DNA from: Martinezella tropici
GTDB lineage: Bacteria; Pseudomonadota; Alphaproteobacteria; Rhizobiales; Rhizobiaceae
Reading direction: 5' to 3'
DNA: 64,000 nucleotides
Assembly: GCA_000799755.1 (NCBI GenBank)
Contig: JUHI01000016.1
Span: forward strand, 1 to 64,000
The translations under genes and the position numbers were made by a program. The notes beneath the pieces were generated by a model that saw only the letters and a program-made list of their open reading frames with translations, searched no databases and had not been told where the DNA came from. Shown in pieces: positions 1 through 8,460 of the stretch (the stretch's first letter is position 1; every line of letters begins with the position of its first letter).

Positions 1-349
1 GGCCTTGGCCTTGCGTCGAGCGGATCGCCGTGCACAGGTTGGTCTTGCGGGAAAGGCACGAGGGGCATTCGCGGCATTCGGGCGTATAGAGCGGAATGAC
101 GTGATCGCCCTTCTTCACCGAGGTGACGCCCGGACCGACATCGACGACGATGCCCGCACCTTCATGGCCGAGGATGGCCGGGAAGAGGCCTTCCGGATCG
201 GCACCCGAGAGCGTGAAATCATCGGTGTGGCAGATGCCGGTCGCCTTGACCTCGATCAGCACTTCGCCAGCGCGAGGCCCCTCAAGCTGAACCGTCATCA
301 CCTCAAGCGGCTTGCCTGCCTGAACCGCGACTGCTGCTCTTACGTCCAT
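1..349 (-). CDS. frmA: S-(hydroxymethyl)glutathione dehydrogenase / class III alcohol dehydrogenase (3' part missing)
   Basis: This is the N-terminal ~116 residues of a zinc-dependent medium-chain alcohol dehydrogenase; the rest lies beyond the left edge. The catalytic zinc site is visible as GICHTDD (Cys40), GHEG (His62-Glu63). The structural zinc site is visible as ECRECPSC...C (Cys92, 95, 98, 106). The N-terminus and the HTDDFTLSGADPEG stretch are typical of the glutathione-dependent formaldehyde dehydrogenase class, which oxidises the formaldehyde-glutathione adduct in the cytoplasm. The ATG is preceded by GGAGGAA. Its position beside a hydroxylase/ferredoxin/reductase set suggests it removes formaldehyde released by demethylation (inference). 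A different MDR alcohol dehydrogenase cannot be fully excluded without the C-terminal part. Confidence 0.82.
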   Translation of the reverse strand, partial: MDVRAAVAVQAGKPLEVMTVQLEGPRAGEVLIEVKATGICHTDDFTLSGADPEGLFPAILGHEGAGIVVDVGPGVTSVKKGDHVIPLYTPECRECPSCLSRKTNLCTAIRSTQGQG

Positions 350-399
350 AGAAATTCCTCCAAAATCAATAGTCTATCACCGATATCTCGTTTGATTTG

Positions 400-1233
400 T
401 TAGCTTGATATCTTGGCCCACAAATCGCGTATTTCCTGGCGCATCTGCAGGGATTCCTCCCAGCGGTCAGTGCTGTCCTCACCGTCCCTTCCGGTAATCG
501 CATAGGGTTTCGGCCCCAATTCGCAGGTGAAGGCAAGCGTCGCGTCCTTGGCCGCACGCCTGCGCCAGCTTCTGAAGCCATAGTCCCACCAGTCGAGGAA
601 AAGATCGACCCAGGGTCTGTGATGCGGGAAGGAAATCTCGATCTGGACTTGCTCGCGGGAGGCAACGCGGCCGTGGAAAGCCCATGAGCTGTCCAGTATC
701 CGATGAATGAGCGCATGGTTTTCGTCGGATACCGGCCAGGCGAACTCCCGCCCGACGAGGAAGTGGGAGATGTCGCCGAGCAGCCGCAACTCCGGTAGCC
801 GATCGAGCAGGTCGAGCGTGAAAAACAGATCCGTCGTCATCCGGTCGCGATGCGTCTCGATCCAGACATCGATGCCGGCCTCCTCCGCCAGCCGCTGCCA
901 GCCTTCCAGCAGGGGGATGCAGTCCTCCAACCGTCGCAGCCGCACGTCGGGCTGCAGACAGATGTGATGGACATTGAATTCCGCGGCGACCTCCAGTGCC
1001 GGCTTCAGATCGTCGACCGTCTTAGGGAAGCATTGCCCCTCCGCTTGCAAGCCATGCTGCTTGAGCAGGCCCGCGATGCGCGCAACGACATTGCTGTCAT
1101 ACCAATGGGTACTGATGCCATCGAAGCCGTTGGCGGCGATCTTTTCGATATTTTCTTCCAGAGAAAGCTCCGGATGACGAGCACTGCGCCGCTCCATGGA
1201 CCAGAGCGACTGGAATATGAGCAAGTTCTGCAT
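400..1233 (-). CDS. xylose-isomerase-like TIM-barrel protein (sugar/inositol isomerase or epimerase family)
   Basis: The 277-residue protein has the pattern of the AP endonuclease 2/xylose-isomerase-like TIM-barrel family. It opens with an N-terminal strand and then FDGISTHW, and carries acidic and His metal-ligand candidates in WIETHRDR (about residues 125-132), LLGDISHFL (about 152-160) and a late FTCELGPKPY segment. Family members include inosose dehydratase IolE and MocC, and sugar epimerases; they act in the cytoplasm with a divalent metal. The start is backed by GGGGAGGAACG just before the ATG. It is divergent from an orphan binding protein and 50 bp downstream of frmA's start on the same strand. 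A role in processing the demethylated sugar or inositol is inferred from context; the exact reaction is unknown. Confidence 0.72.
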   Translation of the reverse strand: MQNLLIFQSLWSMERRSARHPELSLEENIEKIAANGFDGISTHWYDSNVVARIAGLLKQHGLQAEGQCFPKTVDDLKPALEVAAEFNVHHICLQPDVRLRRLEDCIPLLEGWQRLAEEAGIDVWIETHRDRMTTDLFFTLDLLDRLPELRLLGDISHFLVGREFAWPVSDENHALIHRILDSSWAFHGRVASREQVQIEISFPHHRPWVDLFLDWWDYGFRSWRRRAAKDATLAFTCELGPKPYAITGRDGEDSTDRWEESLQMRQEIRDLWAKISS

Positions 1234-1463
1234 CGTTCCTCCCCTACCTGTAGGCTGCTCAGATCATGAATTCGAAGTCTTTGCCAGCGGACCCGGTGAT
1301 GGCTTTTGATCATCGGCGCGTTTCATTGCAAAGCGGATGTATTCGCTCGATCGCGGCCCGCCGGCATGATGGTTTTTCATCAAAATACTCCCGGACGCCG
1401 GTCGGCTCCATCGGTAACTCTTTCCAGGCGGCCGGGTGGGCCGCTGTTTCCTGGGAGGAGAAC
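1234..1463. promoter_or_regulatory. divergent intergenic region between TIM-barrel gene and binding-protein gene
   Basis: This 230-bp gap must hold the promoters of both divergent genes. I see strong ribosome binding sites at both ends (GGGAGGAG at 1453-1460 on the plus strand; GGGGAGGAACG on the minus strand). I find no convincing -35/-10 pair and no clear LacI-type operator. It is listed so the gap is accounted for. Confidence 0.4.
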
Positions 1464-2393
1464 ATGCTGAAGTTTTTGAGTGCAAGCGCGCTCGCGCTCG
1501 TGCTGTCGTCGCAGGCCCATGCCGCCGATCGGATCGGCGTTTCGATGGGTTACCTGACGACCAATTTCCAAACCCTGATCGCCAACGGCATGCAGGACTA
1601 CGCCAAGACCAAGGGGCTCGATCTGCAGGTGGTGGATGCCGCAAACGACGTCAACAAGCAGCTTGACCAAGTCCGAAATTTCGCCGCCGGTGGCGTCTCC
1701 GCCATCATCGTCGACCCCGTGGATTCGGACGGCACGCCGGCAATCAGCAAGATTGCCGAGGAAGCTGGCATTCCGCTGATCTACGTCAACATCCAGCCGA
1801 CCGATCTCTCCACGCTCGGCAAGAAGCAGGCCTTCGTCGGTTCGAACGAAACCGAATCCGGCACGCTGCAGACGAAAGAAGTCTGTCGCATGCTCGGCGG
1901 CAAGGGCGATATCGTCATCATGGTCGGCGACCTCAGCAGCCAGGCGGCACGCCAGCGGACGCAGGACGTGCATGATGTGCTGAAGACAGGAGACTGCAGG
2001 GGCATCAAGGTGGTACGCGAGCAGGTCGGCAACTGGAGCCGCGTGGACGGTGCCGATCTCGTTTCCAATTGGCTGACCTCGGGCCTATCCTTCGATGCCG
2101 TCATCGCCAACAATGACGAGATGGCGCTCGGTGCGATCTCCGCGATCAAGAATTCCGGCGGCTCGACTGACAAGACGATCGTTGCGGGCATCGATGCGAC
2201 GCCGGATGCGCTGCAGGCGATGAAATCGGGCGATCTCAAGGTCACCGTCTTCCAGGACGCCAAGGCACAGGGGCGCGGCGCTGTCGATACCGCAATCAAG
2301 GCCGCCAAAGGCGAGCAGATCGACCGGGAAGTCTGGATACCCTTCAAGCTGGTGACGAAGGACAACATGGTCCAGTTCGAAAGCTTAAACTGA
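1464..2393 (+). CDS. sugar/inositol-type ABC transporter periplasmic substrate-binding protein (MocB/RbsB-like)
   Basis: The 309-residue protein has a Sec signal peptide (about residues 1-20, ending SSQAHA before ADRIG) and a type I periplasmic binding fold of the ribose/inositol group. Visible features are DAANDVNKQLDQVRNF, SAIIVDPVDSDG, VGSNETESG and the second-lobe segment VIANNDEMALGAI. The ATG at 1464 sits behind GGGAGGAG. Reading earlier in frame would add an implausible leader. No permease or ATPase gene lies beside it, so it is an orphan binding protein or borrows a transporter elsewhere. The rhizopine binding protein MocB and inositol binding proteins belong to this family. The neighbouring hydroxylase/ferredoxin genes make a rhizopine- or methyl-inositol-like ligand plausible (inference). 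Confidence 0.85.
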   Translation: MLKFLSASALALVLSSQAHAADRIGVSMGYLTTNFQTLIANGMQDYAKTKGLDLQVVDAANDVNKQLDQVRNFAAGGVSAIIVDPVDSDGTPAISKIAEEAGIPLIYVNIQPTDLSTLGKKQAFVGSNETESGTLQTKEVCRMLGGKGDIVIMVGDLSSQAARQRTQDVHDVLKTGDCRGIKVVREQVGNWSRVDGADLVSNWLTSGLSFDAVIANNDEMALGAISAIKNSGGSTDKTIVAGIDATPDALQAMKSGDLKVTVFQDAKAQGRGAVDTAIKAAKGEQIDREVWIPFKLVTKDNMVQFESLN

Positions 2394-2588
2394 GAGGACC
2401 GGTATCGGCAACGATGAGCGCGACTGCCGGCGCATGGGAAGGAGAGGCTACCGGCCTCCCCTTCCCGCCCTGAGTTACCCGCCAGCGAACTTCCGCCGCC
2501 GTGAGCAAATTTCATCAAATCAATGCTGTCGTTTCGAGCCGGCGTCGCTGACACTGACCGCATCGTTTCATTCACCGGGAGGCCCATC

Positions 2589-3623
2589 ATGGACGACACG
2601 CTCTACGGCACGCGCGACAAGCGCGGCGACTGGAAACCTAAAAAGCTTCTGCAATATCCGCCTGTCTTCATCTGGCCGGCCAAACCGATCGCATTCCTGA
2701 AATGGTTCTTCGGCTATCCGGGTTACCTGATGCCCTGGAATGTCGTCTATGCCGTCGTCGCGACGCTGCTGTGGCTCTATGCAACGCCGTCGATGGAGAC
2801 GATGAAGACGTTGGCGCCGGGCTGGATCGCCTATCTTCTCTTGCGCAACGCCGCGCTGGTCTTCCTGTTTTTCGGCGCCTTTCACCTGCGTCTCTATATG
2901 CAGAAGAAGCAGGGCACGAGCTTCAAATACAACAGCAAGTGGCCGTCGAAGGATAATTCCGCCTTCCTCTTCAGCAACCAGACCGTCGACAACGTGATCT
3001 GGACCTTTGCGAGCGCCGTACCCTTCTGGACGGCTTTTGAGGTGATGACGCTCTGGGCTTTTGCAAACGGCATCATTCCCTATGTCGATTTCGCCAAACA
3101 CCCGATCTATTGCGCGATCATCATGCTGCTGATCCCGGCCTTCCGCGATCTGCACTTCTACCTCGTGCATCGGCTGATCCACTGGCCACCGCTCTATCAT
3201 ACGGTCCACAAGCTGCATCACAACAACGTCAATCCCGGCCCGTGGTCAGGCCTCGCCATGCACCCGGTCGAGCATCTCTTGTATTTCTCAGGCGTTCTCA
3301 TTCACTGGATCGTACCGTCCAATCCAATCCATGCGCTGTTCCATCTGACCCATACCGCGCTGGCACCCGCGCCGGGCCACGCCGGCTTCGACAAGATCGT
3401 CATCGGCGAAGAGGCCGGGATCGATACCCATGCCTATGACCACTACCTCCATCACAAGTTCTTCGAATGCAATTATGCCGACGGCGTTATCCCACTCGAC
3501 CAGTGGTTCGGCACTTTTCATGATGGTTCGAAGGAGGCGGAGGATCGCATGAACAAGCGGTTCATGGAGCGCGCAAAGAAGTATGCGGAGAAGCAGGCTC
3601 GCCGCTCCGGCACGCCGGGCTAG
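2589..3623 (+). CDS. membrane di-iron fatty acid hydroxylase/sterol desaturase-family oxygenase
   Basis: The 344-residue protein has several membrane segments (about residues 45-65, 75-100, 130-155, 165-185) and the histidine clusters of the fatty acid hydroxylase superfamily. These are HFYLVHRLIHW near 187, HTVHKLHHN near 202, HPVEH near 220 and DHYLHHKF near 283, the expected ligands for a non-heme di-iron centre. The start at 2589 has GGGAGG six bases upstream; an earlier in-frame ATG at 2523 lacks a site. Enzymes of this type need an electron-transfer chain. The Rieske ferredoxin and reductase that follow after the LacI gene could supply it, giving a three-component oxygenase analogous in layout to mocDEF (inference). 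The substrate may be lipid-like or a methyl ether. Confidence 0.8.
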   Translation: MDDTLYGTRDKRGDWKPKKLLQYPPVFIWPAKPIAFLKWFFGYPGYLMPWNVVYAVVATLLWLYATPSMETMKTLAPGWIAYLLLRNAALVFLFFGAFHLRLYMQKKQGTSFKYNSKWPSKDNSAFLFSNQTVDNVIWTFASAVPFWTAFEVMTLWAFANGIIPYVDFAKHPIYCAIIMLLIPAFRDLHFYLVHRLIHWPPLYHTVHKLHHNNVNPGPWSGLAMHPVEHLLYFSGVLIHWIVPSNPIHALFHLTHTALAPAPGHAGFDKIVIGEEAGIDTHAYDHYLHHKFFECNYADGVIPLDQWFGTFHDGSKEAEDRMNKRFMERAKKYAEKQARRSGTPG

Positions 3624-3759
3624 AGCCCATGTAGGCCGGTGGAATTTTTCCGACAAACCCGTTGAATTCCACGGCTTGCCAAAGGCGTTGGATGCTCCAT
3701 ATGCGCTTTTAGGTTCTCCCCCCGCCGCCGGTCCCAACCGGCCGTTGATGGCGGGAAAT

Positions 3760-3795
3760 GCCGGAGCCTGCGGCCCTCCTTCCGCAGGCTCCGGC
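3760..3795. terminator. long perfect hairpin, shared terminator between convergent genes
   Basis: A 14-bp perfect inverted repeat (GCCGGAGCCTGCGG at 3760-3773 and its complement at 3782-3795) encloses an 8-base loop. It sits between the hydroxylase gene and the converging LacI gene, with TTTGT on the plus side. The U-tract is short, so efficiency is uncertain, but placement and symmetry fit a bidirectional terminator. Confidence 0.7.
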
Positions 3796-3803
3796 TTTGT
3801 CGC

Positions 3804-4841
3804 TTACTGGTGACTGGACGCCGGACCAATATTCTCGGCAGTATAGGTCAGGAACGGAACCGGCTCCTGGCTAACAGGCACATCGATAATCCCCATTCGC
3901 GATAATATCGTATCCAGTGCGCGCCTTGCCTGGGTTTCAGGTGCCTGATCGAGAACGAGCGTCATCAACCCGGATGCGATGAACCTGCGTGTTTCGTCGT
4001 TGAGTTCGTGCGCTATCCAGACGCAATCGCTTTCCTCCTGTTGCTGAAGGCGCCGAAGCGCTGAGCCCACACCGAGATTGGCGCCGCCGGCGTTGTAGAC
4101 GCCAACGATATCCGGACAGCGACGCAGCGCCTGCGTCATCATCTCGGCGGATTTCACATCGTCATCCCAGCCGAATACGACCTCCGAAAACTGCAGCGCG
4201 GAGCTGTGCTGAGAATTGAGATAATCGGAGAAACCACGAATGCGCTCCCTGTGGATCTGGTAGGCCCAGCTATGACAGATGGCGACGACGCTTCCCTTTG
4301 CGTGCCGGAGCATGCGTGACATGTAGAAGCCGGCGGTCCGGCCGGCGGCATAATTGTCGATGCCGACGAAGACGTCATCCCGGCCGGTCAGGTAGGAGAC
4401 GATCTGGACGACCTCAACACCGGCGGCACGCGCCTCTCGCAAGCTCTCCCGAATTGCGGGATGGTCGATGGCCGCGACGATCAGGCCATGGCGGCGAATG
4501 TTGCTATTGGCCACATGCGCGGCAAATTTCTCGGGATCGCTCTCCTCGACGAAAGTGCGATGGATTGTAATAGAGCTGTCCAATGAGGCGGCAATCCGCT
4601 CGAAGGCGTGGTTGAGCCGGCTGAAGAACGGCGACTCCGGTCGAACCAGGATCACCTCGATACGGATCGTGCCGCGATAGAGCCTCGGGATGATGCCCTT
4701 GTAACCGAGTTGCTTGGCGGCCAGCACCACCTTCTCGGCCGTCCGCGGCTTTACGCTGCCGCGTTCGTTGAGAACGCGCTCGACCGTCGCGATGCCGACA
4801 CCTGCGGCCGCCGCAATATCCACCAGGCGAGTCTTTTTCAT
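3804..4841 (-). CDS. LacI-family transcriptional regulator
   Basis: The 345-residue protein has an N-terminal LacI helix-turn-helix (KKTRLVDIAAAAGVGIATVERVLNERG, residues about 2-28) and a hinge helix. A periplasmic-binding-protein-like effector domain runs to the C-terminus (for example DDVFVGIDNYAAGRTAGFYM, VYNAGGANLGVG). It lies between the hydroxylase gene and the Rieske/reductase pair and is transcribed away from the latter. It is therefore placed to control both flanking transcription units in response to a sugar- or cyclitol-like ligand (inference). The ATG at 4841 is preceded on its strand by GGGAGGAGCCCA. Confidence 0.9.
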   Translation of the reverse strand: MKKTRLVDIAAAAGVGIATVERVLNERGSVKPRTAEKVVLAAKQLGYKGIIPRLYRGTIRIEVILVRPESPFFSRLNHAFERIAASLDSSITIHRTFVEESDPEKFAAHVANSNIRRHGLIVAAIDHPAIRESLREARAAGVEVVQIVSYLTGRDDVFVGIDNYAAGRTAGFYMSRMLRHAKGSVVAICHSWAYQIHRERIRGFSDYLNSQHSSALQFSEVVFGWDDDVKSAEMMTQALRRCPDIVGVYNAGGANLGVGSALRRLQQQEESDCVWIAHELNDETRRFIASGLMTLVLDQAPETQARRALDTILSRMGIIDVPVSQEPVPFLTYTAENIGPASSHQ

Positions 4842-5019
4842 TGGGCTCCTCCCTGATGAAAAATGATCATAATCGGCGTGGAAAGTGAAGGCCTATCTCG
4901 CGCATGCTTCAAACCAGTCGGGAGCGGAAAACGAAGCGCGATCAAGGCGCAACGCCAACTTGCTCCCGACATCCGATGATGGCTTCGCGCCTTGCAATGA
5001 TTGGAATGAGGAGGAAGAA

Positions 5020-5337
5020 ATGACGACTTGGGTTGATGCATGCGCTGCCGACGAAATCGATCAGGAGGATGTCGTCCGCTTTGATCACGCCGGAAAAACC
5101 TTTGCGATCTATCGCAGCCCTGACGACGAGTATTTCGCCACGGACGGACTTTGCACCCACGAGAAGATCCACCTGGCGGACGGTCTCGTCATGGGCGACA
5201 CGATCGAGTGTCCGAAGCACAATGGCCGTTTCAGCTACAAGACTGGCGAAGCGCGCGGCGCGCCGGTCTGCATCAATCTGAGAACCTATCCGGTCAGAGT
5301 AGAAGGCGATCGCGTCATGATCGGGATAGGAGCATGA
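5020..5337 (+). CDS. Rieske [2Fe-2S] ferredoxin, MocE-like
   Basis: A 105-residue soluble Rieske protein. The cluster ligands are complete: C45-T-H47 and C64-PK-H67, 16 residues apart. The start at 5020 has GAGGAGGAAG just upstream; a longer reading from 4885 has no ribosome site and a non-Rieske leader. The stop overlaps the reductase start by four bases (ATGA), so the two are translationally coupled. Such ferredoxins carry electrons from a reductase to an oxygenase. No Rieske oxygenase alpha subunit is nearby; the membrane hydroxylase upstream is the nearest candidate acceptor (inference). The length and cluster spacing match the MocE group of rhizopine catabolism ferredoxins. Confidence 0.88.
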   Translation: MTTWVDACAADEIDQEDVVRFDHAGKTFAIYRSPDDEYFATDGLCTHEKIHLADGLVMGDTIECPKHNGRFSYKTGEARGAPVCINLRTYPVRVEGDRVMIGIGA

Positions 5338-6572
5338 GCGGCAATGCGGGCGTCATCATCGTCGGTGCCGGCGAATGCGGCGCGCGCGCCGCTTTGAGCC
5401 TAAGGGAAAACGGCTACCGGCACGCAATCACCCTGATCGGCGACGAGGTCCATCTCCCCTATGAGCGGCCTCCCCTTTCCAAGCAGATTTTGCTCGATGT
5501 AACAGAGCCCAAACTGCCCGCCGTCCTCAGCGATAGCGTGCTGGCCAAGTATGCCATTCAGCATATCTGCGGCGCATCTGCTGATGCTATCGATGCTTCC
5601 GGAAAGCAGCTCATGCTCTCGGATGGCCGGGCGATGCCCTACGACAAATTGCTGCTGACGACCGGTGCGACGCCGAGACGATTGCCGAACGCACCCGCCA
5701 GCAGCAGGATACTTTATCTAAGGACGATCGAGGACGCGTTTGCACTCCGTTCGCTCATCCGAGCGGATATGCATGTGGGCGTGCTCGGTGGCGGTTTCAT
5801 CGGCCTGGAGGTCGCCGCATCGGCCCGCAGCCGCGGAGCCAAGGTCACGGTCATCGAATTCCAGGAGCGTATTCTCAAGCGTGGCGTACCGGAGCCGATC
5901 GCCGAAGCGATCACGGCGCTGCATCAGCGCAATGGGGTCACCGTGAAATGCGGCGTAACGGTCCTCGGGATAGAAGCGAATGAATGGCGCGTCGATATTT
6001 CTCTCTCCGATGGAGATGAGATGTCGGCGGATGTGCTTGTTGTCGGGATCGGCGCGCAGCCGCGCACCGAGCTTGCCGCTCAGGCCGGTATTGCCATCGA
6101 TAACGGCATAGCCGTCAATGAGTGCCTGGAGACGTCGGTTACTGATATCTATGCCGCCGGCGACTGCTGCTCCTTTCCCCATCCTCTTTACGGCGGCCGC
6201 CGGCTGCGCCTCGAAGCCTGGCGCAACGCGCAGGATCAGGGCATTCTCGCTGCGGCAAATCTGTCGGGCGCGGCGCAGAGCTATCAGGCCGTTCCCTATT
6301 TCTGGTCCGATCAGTTCGATCATACCCTGCAGATCGCCGGTCTTGTCGATGAAGGGTGTCTCGTCGTTCGGCGAGATCTTGGCGACGGCGCTTTTATCCT
6401 GTTTCACCTCGACGACGACCGACGGCTCGTCGCGGCAAGCGGTGTCGGTCCCGGCAACAAGATCGCGAAAGATATAAAGCTGAGTGAGTTGCTGATCGCC
6501 AGGCGGGTTACGCCGCCAATCGAAGCATTGACCGATGCGAACCTGAAATCTCTGTTGCCGCGTGCGGCATGA
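5334..6572 (+). CDS. FAD-dependent ferredoxin reductase (MocF-like)
   Basis: The 412-residue protein is a pyridine nucleotide-disulfide oxidoreductase-type ferredoxin reductase. It has an N-terminal FAD Rossmann motif (VIIVGAGECGARAA), the PYERPPLSK signature typical of oxygenase-coupled reductases, and a central NAD(P)H motif (GVLGGGFIGLEVA, about residue 150). The third FAD motif is VTDIYAAGDCC and the C-terminal part is reductase-like. It starts inside the stop of the Rieske gene (ATGA overlap). It should pass electrons from NAD(P)H to the adjacent ferredoxin. Confidence 0.9.
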   Translation: MSGNAGVIIVGAGECGARAALSLRENGYRHAITLIGDEVHLPYERPPLSKQILLDVTEPKLPAVLSDSVLAKYAIQHICGASADAIDASGKQLMLSDGRAMPYDKLLLTTGATPRRLPNAPASSRILYLRTIEDAFALRSLIRADMHVGVLGGGFIGLEVAASARSRGAKVTVIEFQERILKRGVPEPIAEAITALHQRNGVTVKCGVTVLGIEANEWRVDISLSDGDEMSADVLVVGIGAQPRTELAAQAGIAIDNGIAVNECLETSVTDIYAAGDCCSFPHPLYGGRRLRLEAWRNAQDQGILAAANLSGAAQSYQAVPYFWSDQFDHTLQIAGLVDEGCLVVRRDLGDGAFILFHLDDDRRLVAASGVGPGNKIAKDIKLSELLIARRVTPPIEALTDANLKSLLPRAA

Positions 6573-6595
6573 GAAGCATCCCTTGCGCCTTCGAT

Positions 6596-6618
6596 AGCCT
6601 GTCGGGTCTCGGCAGGCT
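6596..6618 (+). terminator. possible hairpin after the reductase gene
   Basis: A 9-bp stem (AGCCTGTCG with CGGCAGGCT, one G-T pair) with a 5-base loop lies 24 bp after the reductase stop. No U-tract follows, so it may only be an mRNA 3' stabiliser. Confidence 0.35.
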
Positions 6619-6814
6619 GTCTATGGCTGTCGCTTCGCCAATTCATGAGCACACGTCATAAGTGCTTGTAGCATTCGGGTGCTAATCTCGAAAACGGATC
6701 TTCCTACATTCCTTTCGCAGGTCCTGAAGGCCACGCAGGTAGTCTCGTCTTGCGCCGATGCGGTCTATCGCATTGCCGCCACCGGCAATCGCTTATCAAT
6801 ATAGGAGTAGAGTA

Positions 6815-7048
6815 ATGCCCCATGTCATTTTGAAGATGGCCGCCGGTAGGACCGAAGCACAGAAGCAGGCCTTAGCGAAAAACCTGACCAAGGCCGTCAT
6901 GGAAACGCTTGGTCTCGACGAAGACTCGGTTTCCGTCGCGATCGAGGATGTGCCGATGGCCGATTGGGCCGAGAGTGTCTACGTTCCCGATATTCAAGGC
7001 AGGCCGGAGACGATTTACAAGGCGCCCGGTTATAATCCGTTTCGGTAA
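6815..7048 (+). CDS. 4-oxalocrotonate tautomerase-family protein
   Basis: A 77-residue protein that begins Met-Pro-His-Val-Ile. The Pro exposed after Met removal is the catalytic base of the tautomerase superfamily. The rest (KQALAKNLTKAVMETLG, SVSVAIEDV) matches a small 4-OT/PptA-like subunit. The start at 6815 has TAGGAG upstream; extending to 6758 would bury the catalytic Pro and is rejected. It precedes a DUF2255 gene by 16 bp. The substrate is unknown. Confidence 0.82.
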   Translation: MPHVILKMAAGRTEAQKQALAKNLTKAVMETLGLDEDSVSVAIEDVPMADWAESVYVPDIQGRPETIYKAPGYNPFR

Positions 7049-7064
7049 GGAGCTGGCGGAAAGG

Positions 7065-7451
7065 ATGACGCACATGGCGTGGCATAGCGAGGAACTCCTG
7101 CGCATCGCCGAAACCGATGACCTGCATATTTCACCCTTGCGTGACGACGGTGTAACCCATGGCACGCCGACCTGGATATGGTCGGTCGTGGTCGACGGCA
7201 TTCTCTATGCTCGCGCTTACAACGGCACGGGCTCAAGCTGGTATCAGGCGGCGATCCGACAAAAAGCCGGGCGCATTCAGGCGGGCGGCATGACCAGGGA
7301 TGTCCTGTTCGAACCCGTGGCGGAAGAAGCACACGTCAACGACAGGATCGATGCGGCATATCGTGCGAAATATGCCGGGAGTCCGTATCTGTCGTCGATG
7401 ATCGGCAGAGGATCGCGCGCGGCCACGATCGCGATCATGGTCGCGAGCTAG
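7065..7451 (+). CDS. DUF2255-family protein
   Basis: A 128-residue soluble protein with features I associate with DUF2255: DDLHISPLRDDG, TPTWIWSVVVDGILYARAYNG, SSWYQAAIRQKAGRIQAGG. The biochemical role of the family is not established; the fold resembles small flavin/pyridoxamine-oxidase-like or nitroreductase-type barrels (uncertain). The start is either 7065 (MTHMAW) or 7074 (MAWHSEE). It is tightly linked to the tautomerase before it and the aldo/keto reductase after it, so the three probably form one operon. Confidence 0.72.
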   Translation: MTHMAWHSEELLRIAETDDLHISPLRDDGVTHGTPTWIWSVVVDGILYARAYNGTGSSWYQAAIRQKAGRIQAGGMTRDVLFEPVAEEAHVNDRIDAAYRAKYAGSPYLSSMIGRGSRAATIAIMVAS

Positions 7452-7460
7452 GAGATGAGG

Positions 7461-8444
7461 ATGGAAAAGCGGCTTCTCGGCAAAGCAGGTCTGGAAGTAT
7501 CGGCACTTGGCCTCGGGTGCATGGGATATGGCGAAGCGGCTGACCGCGGCGCCATGATTTCCTTGATCCGCGGCGCGGCCGAACGCGGCGTGACTTTCTT
7601 CGACACGGCCGAGGCCTATGGGCCGTTCCGAAACGAGGAAGTCGTCGGGGAGGCTCTCGAGCCGTTTCGCGGCGAGGTGGTGATCGCGACGAAGTTCGGT
7701 TGGGACATTGATCCTGAGACGGGAGTTCACAAGGGCGGCGTCAACAGTCGCCCAGCGCAGATCAAGCGTGCAGTCGAAGGCATGCTCAAGCGGTTGCGGG
7801 TCGATTGCATAGACCTGCTCTATCAGCATCGTGTCGACCCGGATGTCCCGATGGAGGATGTGGCTGGCACGGTTCGTGACCTGATCCGGGAGGGAAAGGC
7901 AAGGCATTTCGGTCTCTCGGAAGCCGGCGTCGGTTCCATCCGTCGCGCCCATGCCGTGCAACCGGTTTCGGCCTTGCAGAGCGAATATTCGCTGTGGACG
8001 CGCGACCCGGAGCAAGACGTGATCCCACTGCTCGAAGAACTCGGGATAGGCTTTGTTCCTTTCAGTCCGCTGGGCAAGGGTTTCCTGACCGGTAAGATCG
8101 ATGAGAATACGAAATTTGACAGCTCGGATTTCCGCAATCGCGTCCCGCGCTTTTCTGAGGACGCGCGTAGAGCCAACCAATTGCTTGTCGACAGATTGCG
8201 TGAGATCGCGGACCGAAAGGGTGCAAGCTCTGCGCAGATCGCCCTCGCCTGGCTGCTGGCACGCAAACCTTGGATCGTCCCCATTCCGGGAACGAGAAAA
8301 CTCGAACGGCTGGACGAAAATCTCGGCGCGCTCTCGCTGCGGCTCGAAGAGGGTGAAATTGAAGAGATCAGCCAGGCATCTTCCAGCTTCAAGGTAGAAG
8401 GGGACCGCTACCCCGAAGAATTCATGAAACTGTCAGGGCGCTAA
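7461..8444 (+). CDS. aldo/keto reductase
   Basis: The 327-residue protein carries the aldo/keto reductase catalytic tetrad: Asp and Tyr in FFDTAEAYGPF, Lys in VIATKFGWD, His in LLYQHRVDP. The NADPH-binding C-terminal part is ARKPWIVPIPGTRKLERLDEN. It resembles the YajO/IolS-type group. ATG 7461 is six bases after GGAG (7451-7454); the ATG at 7455 abuts that site and is less likely. It reduces an aldehyde or ketone with NADPH in the cytoplasm; the substrate is not readable from sequence. Confidence 0.9.
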   Translation: MEKRLLGKAGLEVSALGLGCMGYGEAADRGAMISLIRGAAERGVTFFDTAEAYGPFRNEEVVGEALEPFRGEVVIATKFGWDIDPETGVHKGGVNSRPAQIKRAVEGMLKRLRVDCIDLLYQHRVDPDVPMEDVAGTVRDLIREGKARHFGLSEAGVGSIRRAHAVQPVSALQSEYSLWTRDPEQDVIPLLEELGIGFVPFSPLGKGFLTGKIDENTKFDSSDFRNRVPRFSEDARRANQLLVDRLREIADRKGASSAQIALAWLLARKPWIVPIPGTRKLERLDENLGALSLRLEEGEIEEISQASSSFKVEGDRYPEEFMKLSGR

Positions 8445-8460
8445 ACGAGCACGCGCGACA

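Noticed and set aside
4863..4870. ATGATCAT as a LacI operator
   Set aside because: It is only an 8-bp palindrome without the central CG and spacing typical of LacI sites; no second copy near the binding-protein gene was convincing.
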